From Nymphaea colorata (lineage: Eukaryota; Streptophyta; Magnoliopsida; Nymphaeales; Nymphaeaceae): a DNA stretch of 64,000 bases. Position 1 is the first letter of the stretch. Each line of letters opens with the position of its first letter. Below, one piece after another: positions 55,451 to 64,000 of this stretch. Made by a program: the position numbers and the translations under genes. The stretch covers positions 6,763,001 through 6,827,000 of the forward strand of contig NC_045148.1 of assembly GCF_008831285.2 (NCBI RefSeq). The letters are read 5' to 3'. The notes beneath the pieces are model-generated. The model worked only from the letters and a program-made list of their open reading frames with translations. It had not been told where the DNA came from and searched no databases.

Positions 55451-56330
55451 CCTTCCAAAAATTGTGCACAAGATACCAAATCTATTAGTTGGAACTTTTC
55501 ATGAAATTTGAATTAAAGTTTCACCTCTATAGTGGAAATGCCATGTTTTTCAAATGTTGCCCTAGTGTATGGTTAGAGATATTTGATAAAATTGTAACGA
55601 AACACGGCCCTAGTGTTACCATAATAACTTGGCCTCAAAACTAATTTGGTGCTCCACCTGACGGACTCCAACCTGCTATTAATCTGCTTTAAGTTCAAAG
55701 CTAAATAAATAGCCAACATGCAAGGTAGTGTAGGGAGTATAAGGCTCAACATATGTGGATGTTAATCTTTTCATGGTCGAGATGTATGAAACTATTTTTC
55801 AAGTCATTCCCATACTTGAACTTCTATATATTGAGATATAACACTTCTATGAGAATCAAATCAACATGAGTCAAGACAAGCTTAAATAGAGATTTTTGGG
55901 TCTTTCACTATGCTGACTCTGTTTTACCTTTTATTTAAGGGGTAAAACATTGAGCACCAAGAAGAAGTTAAAAACATACGCAAGGTAATCATGGAAGGTT
56001 AAATGCATAAGTTTATATGTATGGTTGATCAATGAAACATCCTGTTTTTATCTAGCCTCTTGTGTCTCTTTATTCTTTATCACTGTATGATGTGTTTTAC
56101 TATAGATACATGTTCAGAAGTCCAAATCTGTAAAATTAAAAGAAAATCACAAAAATTTGACAAGTAGATCAAAATCTACAAGTGTATTTTTTTCAGCTTA
56201 TAAATCTAATGTTACCATTGGATTTTCATGATATTTCTCTTGCATATTCAAATATTACGCATTCCTTTATGTTGTAATATTTGTCAATTAAAACACCAAG
56301 GTGCCCATGGAGACATGTTTGAGGAGGGGT

Positions 56331-56362
<32 letters not shown>

Positions 56363-57193
56363 CACACATATATTCTTGTCTATCACTTATCTTGCTTCTT
56401 GTGCCATCTGCCTTTCAAGCATTACAATTGTGCTTTCAAAATTCTAATTGTATAGATAAAAGCAAAATGTTCAATTTTATAGACTTAAGAAAATCAGATG
56501 TGTAAATTGAATTTTATGTAGTTCTAAAATTAGTGGCTTTAGATTTTCCAACTTATGAGACAATCCAATCTAAAGCTTATATTTTTATAATTGTTATTTT
56601 TATATTCTCACACATTTGGGCATTCATCTGCACAGTTAGATTTGTAACAAAAACTTAAAATACTAAGAGGCCTGTGGAGGAAATATATTGGGGATCTTTA
56701 ATAAAATGAGGAAACATATTGGCAAAGCATATATAATATGACTGACTCTCTCTCTCTGCCCTTTATTAGCTACGTGGACTTAGACAGACCCTGGCCAAAA
56801 TATGCTGCGCTTATACATTTGGGTGGGGAAAGACTCAATTCTTATCATTATGTGCATGATACATGCTGAGGGAAGAAAACTATCACGCAAGGCAATTCTT
56901 CTCTACCATTTAGAGAGTGTATAAAAGTAATGTCATATATTTAATTTTCTAATACACGATGTGTAGTTTAGCAAGCTGTCACTTGATCATGAATTTCCTT
57001 TTTTACTTGTCTTCAATAAGAGATTATAAGAATGTACGTCTTGGTTAACACCCGCTTTCTTCATCAAGAAAGCTGGAAAAAGATAGTGGCTTCAATATAA
57101 GTTGGACTGTAATATTCTGTTATTTATTCATCGTACCAGATATTTGGTATGTGCTAAATTTTGTTGCCAAACTAATATGTCTAATTTTCTCAG
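55451..57193. other. Intergenic, nothing recognised
   Basis: AT-rich, with a (TG)n tract at about 56332-56355 followed by TATATATACACACATA. Short frames only. Confidence 0.4.
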
Positions 57194-57261
57194 TTGAAGA
57201 ATATATAACAAGAAAGGTGACTACTGAAGATGGAAGACCGAAGTTGGATACAGAAGGAAAG
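57194..57261 (+). other. Possible leader exon of the Transposase_24 gene
   Basis: A 68-nt open stretch (EEYITRKVTTEDGRPKLD in one frame) lies between a good acceptor TTTTCTCAG and a donor GGAAAG|GTGATT. Spliced to the next acceptor at 57349 its open frame would hit a stop at once, so if used it is 5' UTR. The frame itself is not recognised. Confidence 0.3.
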
Positions 57262-57350
57262 GTGATTTTCGCTTTTCTTCAACTAAACTTTATGACTTCT
57301 CAATTGAGTACCAGATTTCTTGTTGACAATTTTTTTTTTTTTTTTGTAGA

Positions 57351-58094
57351 ATGAGCATTGAGTATGTGAAAGGAGTTGAAACCTTCATCAAATTTGCCAT
57401 CACAAATAGCATGGTAATTGATGGAAAAATTAGGTGCCCATGTGAAAAGTGCAACAATTGTTTATTTCAATTGATAAGAGATGCGATTGATCATATTATA
57501 TCCTTTGGTTTTCTCCAAAATTATACACATTGGCATTATCATGGGGAGTTAGTGATGCCATCTCAAAGTGGTCAAGTTGGCCCTTCTCATGCTTTAAAAA
57601 CTAGGAGGTTGGGTCGAAAACAGAAATTCAAAGTGGAGGTGAACAAGCATGGTCAACCAATAGGTGAAAAAGCACAAAAATTCAGTTCATTCATTGGTAA
57701 ATTGGCACGAAACCCACAAGTTACACCGCTTACCTATCACACATGGAAAGAATTACCTCAGACATACAAAGATGACGTCTGGAATCGTGTCAAGGTGATA
57801 AAAAATTATCTTTTTTGATTTGTTTAAATTCAACCCAAGATGTGCATATTATTAAACGTTATTGTTTTGTAGGAAAAGTTTGAAGGCCCTGGAGTTAAGG
57901 TTACTTGGGTCATGAAAGAACATGCAAAATTGTGGAGATGTTGGAGATGTAATTTGAGGAAGCTTTACAAAAAGCATAAGGCATTAGAGAGTTGCATGAA
58001 ACATTGCAAGGTCACAATCCCTGAAGATCAATGGAGATGTTTGATCCAACACTTTGAAACAACAAAATCAAAGGTTCACATGATTAAATTGACA

Positions 58095-58142
<48 letters not shown>

Positions 58143-58968
58143 CTGTCTCTGTCTCTATCTCCCTCTGTTGTATCATGCGACTATGATACATTTTACCAAG
58201 GTCTTGGTTATAAGTTTGTAACTTGCTCTCTTTTATAGGAGCAAAGTGAAAAAAATAAAGCAAACCGTGCAATGCTAAAGTTTCCTCATAATACTGGCAC
58301 AAAAAGCTTTGCTCGACTTCGAGCAGAAAAAGTATATTTCTTTAACCAAAATCCTCTCATTTAGCAGTATTGATTCAATTGTCTATTATAAATACTAACT
58401 GCATGCTACTATATAGGTTGCAGAAGGTACACCAGAGCCTTCACGCGCTGAGGTCTTCATTATGACGCGGACAAGTAAAAAAGGAAATTGTCAAAATCAA
58501 GCGACTGGTGAAGCAATTGTAAGTCATAATAGCTTATTATTATTAAGAATAGTTGTAATTGAAAAATTGTTGGTATACATATTGTTGGACCATTACATTG
58601 ATTTGCAGGCCCAAATCAATGAAGCAATGTCTCAATTACCCGAAGGCATTAGAGATGATCCAGCTCCAACTGACATTTTGTCACGGGTTATAGGGCCAGA
58701 TAAATATGGACAAGTGCATACATATGGAATGGGGGTAAAACCATCAGAATTTTTTGACGAAGCTCCTAGTCGAAGTGAGTTGATGGTTCAAAATGCAGTC
58801 TTGCGTGAACAATTGGATGATCTACACAATAAGGTGGACCAAGTAGAAGCCAATCAAGCTGAAAAAATACGTCAGTTGGAAGCTAGCTCAAAAAAAGTGA
58901 ATGAATTACAAGTCCAGATCAACTTGTTGATGGATATGATAAAAAATGAAGAAGCATCTGGAAATTAA
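57351..58968 (+). CDS. Transpos_assoc + Transposase_24 (CACTA-related) protein, five exons, intact
   Basis: Exons 57351-57794, 57873-58073, 58239-58331, 58417-58518 and 58609-58968, all joined in phase 0 at GT-AG sites, give 399 residues without a stop. Residues 1-66 match the Transpos_assoc domain of CACTA (En/Spm) elements, with the CPCEKCNNC cysteine cluster and HWHYHGE. Residues ~85-310 match Transposase_24: NKHGQPIGEKA, the FIGKLARNPQVTPLTYHTW block, NKANRAML, HNTGTKSFARLRAEK, SRAEVFIMTR, and DILSRVIGPDKYGQVHTYG. The last ~70 residues form a coiled coil (VLREQLDDLHNKVDQVEAN). The start at 57351 is immediately after an acceptor. Such proteins are DNA-binding accessory proteins of CACTA elements or host genes derived from them. 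No tnp2-type catalytic transposase lies nearby, and no CACTA termini were found around it. A domesticated gene or a recent fragment are both possible. Confidence 0.82.
58098..58136 (+). repeat. (CT)n microsatellite in intron 2 of the Transposase_24 gene
   Basis: About 20 CT units, followed by TTTCTTTCTGTCTCTGTCTC, within the intron at 58074-58238. Confidence 0.95.
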
Positions 58969-60665
58969 TGGGGTGAATATTCTATGCAATAAGTTAATGT
59001 TCTTAAGTATATGATTGGTTGCTCAAATGGCTGATATAACTCTTCTCATTTTGTTGTTTGTGGGGGTCTGAAGATGAACTGATTTTGTAGACCTTATCAG
59101 ACATCTCGTGTGACTGGGCAAAGAACATTGTAAAGAACATGTGTAATTGTTGGTTTGGAACTTTTAATGTTGATTAGAAAAATGTTTCACATGTATGCAT
59201 TTCATCATGTTTGCACACAAACTTGATTTCATACTTTTTGATGGATACAGGTAATTGGTGGTATGCATGCAAAATTAGTTCCTTATATATTCTTGCATTT
59301 CTGTATGGTAAAATCACACTAAGATATTAAGTGTTGCATATTGATGGAATTGTTGCTTAGATGGCATGAGGTTGACCTCGGGTCATTTTTGTCTTATCAT
59401 TTTCTCTGTTCTTTTTCATCCTTAATTATTGCATCAATAGACTCTTTATGTTTATGCCTGTAGAATCAATATCATCAATGTACACATAAAGCTTGATGGC
59501 TTTGGTTTAGGGATCTTTCTATGCTTCATCTGTTTGACATTTCATGGTATAATGCTTGTCATCCACTACGGTGGTATTTGTTTAAATAGGATTTCAGATG
59601 AGTTGAGAAATGGGAAATGAAGGTGATGATACACAGATGGTGAGTATCAGAGGCTCTTATTGCCCAAGAGACTATTGGAGTTAGATATGATGTTGATCTT
59701 CAATGTCTTACCAACCTTTTTCCTGGAAACCTCTCCCATAGCTAGAGGGCAATGGTTTTGAGAATCATCTTTTGCTGTATAATCTTGATTTTCCTATATT
59801 ATGGAGTACATATTTGATATCTATGGACTATGGTTTTTGGAAGAGCTCCAGCCCTCAGAGGCTGGGCTATTGGTGAGTTGTTGAGCTTCCCGTACTCTTT
59901 GAGCTAAAGGAAGTTCATGGCAGAGAGGAGATTGAAAAGGAGGTGATTGCAGCTTCTCCATAGATATGTACTTGAGGGCAGAGATGGGGAGACGTCATGT
60001 TTATGGAGCTTTATTTATGTTTGAATCAGCAATGGGACTTTTCTGCTGCTGGTTACTTTATTAATAGGGATGAACACATGATTCTATGTAACGAGATTCC
60101 TGTAATTATCCATTTGTCCATTTTATTGCTGCTTCCTTTCAATGTTATGTCTTTCTTTTCCTTCTTTATGACAATTTGATGTAGACACTGTACAAGTGCA
60201 GCTGCTGTAAAATTCCCAACTGCACATGAGCTGTGGGAAGAACTGGAAAATTAACTGCTGGCATCCTGTATAGGCCACTGAGTGAGTTGAAGCCACTGAT
60301 TAGTTCAAAAATTGTCACTGCAGTTTATTTTATTGATTCCATCAGCAAACTCGAATGATGATTGTAACGATACTTGCTGATTAGTGGTAAGCTTTTGTGT
60401 GTTGTTTTTTTTCTGCTCACATAGCCTACTTTCTAATGTTGAAGCGAATATGACCTGTAAAATTGCATATATCTACAGTGTTTAGTGCTGCTATTATCCA
60501 AGGGATATGCTACGTAGAATTTTGCAGCTTGTTGCTCTCATTATTTTGTTTGGTGTTTTAGCAGTGGGAACTGCAAGCCGGGGAAAGTGCAGGGATTTAA
60601 TGAAACGGAGGTGTGTGCATTTGGTTATAGACTAGCCTTAACCAGCCCATTAAGCCCCTACTTGA
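58969..60665. other. 3' flank and intergenic, nothing recognised
   Basis: AT-rich with short frames. The first few hundred bases are the likely 3' UTR of the preceding gene. Confidence 0.4.
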
Positions 60666-60761
60666 GTTTTGATCTTGAAGTTGTTAAAGGTCACAGGTTT
60701 GTCACATGCAGCTTTCATGGAATTTTCCATTACTTCCCCTCCTGCCTCCAATGTACATACC

Positions 60762-60793
<32 letters not shown>

Positions 60794-60802
60794 CGTATAT
60801 AC

Positions 60803-60870
<68 letters not shown>

Positions 60871-60935
60871 TTGAACTTGGTAATGGTTCACTGGTTAGTC
60901 ATTTGCAGCTTTTATGAAATTTCATTAATCCATAT
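60666..60935. repeat. Compound (GT)n(TA)n microsatellite flanked by an imperfect duplication
   Basis: A GT run (60764-60779) and long TA tracts (to 60867) separate two similar segments of about 65 bp. Both contain CTTGAA.TTG..AA.GGT and CA..TGCAGCTTT.ATG.AATTT, near 60672-60730 and 60869-60925. Reading frames through the tract are artefacts. Confidence 0.7.
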
Positions 60936-62165
60936 CTATATGCATCTTTATATCTATAGATATTTGAGGGGTTAAACTGTTCCAACATTGACAATGTTTT
61001 CCTGAACAGCTGACAAAATCATATTATCAACATGCTGTGGTTCAGATAAGGTAATGCTTATGACTGAATTTTGTTACTTTAATTAGTTTGCTTTATTTTT
61101 TTTCTTCTTGAAGTCACAATATATATCTTGCCGAAACTTTTTCATGTCATCTGAGAATAATAGATGATTCTATCATATACTGCATGGTCCTTTTCATATT
61201 GGTAGGGATGGTGTAATCCTTTTTGTATTGCATTTTTTAGGCACAAGCCGTGGTCATGTTTAGAGTGTATTACTCTCACAAGGGACTGGTGTGATGGCAA
61301 TGGCAGATAGAGGAATCCCTACCGCTTCATTCATGGAGAAGTGTAGACCCAAGTCACATGGACATTTTGTATTGGATGATGCACCCTTGTCGACATGACC
61401 CAACACAGGTGCAGGTATGGGTGCGGCTTAGGACATCCAACACATGCTTGATCCAATCGGGTGTGGTCAATGCACCCTGGTCTGTAGCTGACCATTTTTG
61501 GACTCGGTCAAACTTGACCATTTTGGCCCAACATATGGGCTTTGTTTTTTCAACTCGCCACATATATGCATGGGAGAACAGCATATTGGTCCAAGATTTC
61601 TGGTGACTCTTCAGCTTCCATTGCAGCTAGTCGTGGATTTGCAGCATGCAGCGTTATTTTGCGGCTTTTGCTTCAGCAAAACAATGTCTACGCAACACAT
61701 GGATCATCTTCTTGTATCTTCAATTGTAGTTTTTTCTCTGGCACTATCTTCTTTTTTCTAGCAAACCTTTGCATCTCCGGCAGTTCTGTTCTGCTCTGTG
61801 GCAACTAGCATTGAATCGCCTTCTCCTTCTACCTGCCCTGCTTTAATGTATTCTTTTTATGGTCAATGCATATCACGTACTTTGTTTATTTGTACGTAGT
61901 TGTTTGTCTGATTTTAAACAGTTCGTTGATACTTGATAGTTTAAACTGCATTGGCCATGTCTGGACATTCTTCTTTGATTATGTAAAACGTTGTCTCTTA
62001 TGCAGCTTTGTAATTTGCATTTTCTTTATGTGTTTTCCTTGTATTTTCTTTAGTCTGTCCATTTTCAGTTCTTACGTGCTAAAATCATAAAATAGTCTGG
62101 AATATGGCAGCTTCATATCAATAACTGATTCTGGTGCTTGCGTTCTGGTTGTTTCTGGGTATGGT

Positions 62166-62214
<49 letters not shown>

Positions 62215-62407
62215 TATTTTGAATACTAAAATGAATAAAATCTTCAATCATAAATATGTTGTTCTATTTGCTTGAATGAACATTGTATCTCATGAATGCA
62301 TGCAAGCTGTCTGATTTGTTGAAACTGATTGGCCTTGTTCCACTTCTGCTTTACGTACTCTTATGCCCCACCCTCTCTCTCCCCTTTATTGCTCTCCCTC
62401 GGTATGC

Positions 62408-62442
<35 letters not shown>

Positions 62443-64000
62443 TTCTGGTCGCACACCTGCCAGTTTTTCCTTCTCTGTTGTCCCTTTCCTCATTCTATTC
62501 CCACCACCTATGGAATCTGTCTATCCTTCTGTTCCCCATTCCTCCTTGTTCGCCCCCTACCGTGACTTTTGAAATCGGTCTGTACCTGCATCATGTGTCA
62601 TAGGTTTAGGCCAGATTGACTACTATCTTCTTCCATTAAATTAGCCCTTAAAAAGACAAGTTGCTTGTTTCTCAAATCTCGTGGCGAGGAATGGGTCATC
62701 CCTAAATGGGTGTGTTGAAACAACACATGGCAGAAACAACAATAAACAACCAAAAACCTAAGTGACAAGTGTTGGCCATAGTAAGCTTAACCTATGCAAA
62801 AAGGCAACCATCACCTCATTCCTTCTGCGACGAGAAATCATGTCACCCTATAACCCTGAACAGTTTGAATCATTTAAGGTCTATACAACTTAAATTATTG
62901 ATGCAGTGAAAGAGAGGACTTCTTTTCAATCCCATGACCAACTAGAAGATGAATACAACAAAGGAAGAAAATAAGTAAAAGTAATGGTTTCTCTCACAAA
63001 ATCATTAGCTAGAAAAATATTAATAGGATGGAACAATGTGGTTTTATAGGCCACATTCAACACAAATGGGTTGGTCTTAAATAAAAAATATAGGTCCAAA
63101 TGGGTCTACCGTCTACCAATAATCTAAAGCTCGAATTGGCAACCATGCCCACGAAGGACTGAACCAATGGTTACTCTGTCCTTTCTGAACTCGTGCGAAC
63201 TCTCACCTACACTTTAGCATGTCCTGTTTTCCGATTCGCGTACGAATCCATGTTGGTGCTCTCGTTCAAATGCTCTCGTTGGGGATGAGTCCCTAGATGC
63301 ATGGCAAATCTATATCTACTGGGTTCTTCAGGATCTATTCTCAAGATACTCAAAAAGATTAAAAGTATCAATTAAATTATATAGTTGTCCCTTACTTCGT
63401 TGGTTGCTTAAGGGACACTCCCATTGAATTGGTAGTCTAGGCTTAATTCTAAAGATGTGGGCTAAACCTTAGGCATCATACGTTCTGTCTGTGCTGCATG
63501 GGCACGTCATAGCGTGCGTAGACACGGTCTGACACTGGCACCAACACCGACACGCGTAGACACGGCTTGGACACGCCATTTTCAAACAAGAAAGTGTCAA
63601 AAAAAAAGAAAAAGACACTACTCGTCGTACTAAAAGCATGACAAAATGACAAAGAACACTATTGTAACAGTATTCTTTGTCTTCTTTCAGACGAGCCTCG
63701 TCACTTTCTGATGTATGGAGGTATGCTGCCTTCTTCTTAAGACCATGGCAGCACCTTAAATGCTGCCTATGCTTCTTTCTTTTTCATTTTCTTTTTTAAC
63801 GAAGGGATGTGGTCCTGCTTGCATCATCGAACAACTATCATCCATCAACCATCATCATTATTTTCACTTGCAAAAACAAACAAAAGATCCTTACAGCAGA
63901 AACGTTGATTTAAAAAAAAACACAAGTTGTTTACTTGAGTTTCATGGTTCCATGAGTTCAATGTGGTGTTGACCTACAGCTGCAAATCAAAATTGTCTTC
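60936..64000. other. Intergenic to the end of the window
   Basis: Contains an (AC)n tract at 62168-62208, CT then GT runs at 62409-62441, and GC-rich repeat-like sequence at 61340-61440 and 63485-63590 (GTAGACACGG twice, GGACACGCCATTTTC) resembling ends of hAT-type MITEs. No recognisable gene or RNA. Confidence 0.4.

Noticed and set aside
60587-60975. Three overlapping frames of 82-95 codons
   Set aside because: They read through a GT/TA microsatellite and consist mostly of YIYIYI-type repeats.

Overview
This is nuclear DNA of a flowering plant. The genes have GT-AG introns and belong to plant-specific groups: clade-type BAHD acyltransferases, the plant Argonaute AGO7 and a PLS-class PPR protein. 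Plant transposon families (copia, gypsy, hAT-like MITEs, CACTA-type transposase domains) and a decayed plastid 16S rRNA insertion surround them. The BAHD exons are strongly GC-rich while AGO7 and PPR exons are not. That would suit a monocot or an early-diverging angiosperm, but the lineage is only a weak guess. Well under a fifth of the window is coding.

Layout. 1-7.4 kb: repeats only (a hAT-like MITE, a second MITE, SINE-like tRNA-derived copies, a plastid 16S fragment). 7.5-15.3 kb: two closely related BAHD acyltransferase genes in head-to-head orientation, each with two exons. 15.3-20.5 kb: gene-poor, with tandem repeats. 20.5-23.6 kb: AGO7 on the minus strand, with the N, PAZ, MID and PIWI regions complete and the DEDH-type catalytic residues present, but no recognisable variable N-terminal extension. 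23.6-32 kb: AT-rich DNA with two members of a GTATCGTA-rich hairpin element family, a nested MITE with perfect target duplications, and two CpG-rich promoter-like islands on the side AGO7 would be transcribed from. 32.5-36.2 kb: remnants of a gypsy element (plus strand) and a copia element (minus strand). 37.3-42 kb: a single-exon PPR gene with a probable 5'-leader intron. 42.8-43.2 kb: a frameshifted exon of a BAP31-like ER protein gene. 45.6-46.0 kb: the second copy of the first MITE, with a 9-bp target duplication. 47.5-48.4 kb: a CpG-rich promoter-like region with two probable non-coding exons. 50.6-51.5 kb: the best-preserved GTATCGTA element, with TIRs and a near-perfect 8-bp duplication. 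52.7-55.4 kb: a decayed copia element (plus strand). 57.2-59.0 kb: an apparently intact five-exon gene joining a Transpos_assoc domain to a Transposase_24 domain. 59-64 kb: no recognisable gene.

The genes do not form a pathway. The BAHD pair is a local duplication predicted to make hydroxycinnamoyl or similar amides or esters. AGO7 acts in the miR390-TAS3 tasiRNA pathway. The PPR protein is expected to act on organellar RNA. The most unusual items are the GTATCGTA hairpin element family, the intact Transpos_assoc-Transposase_24 gene, and the altered DFGWG motif shared by both BAHD proteins. All exon boundaries were read by eye from splice-site consensus and protein homology; no alignment or database search was run.
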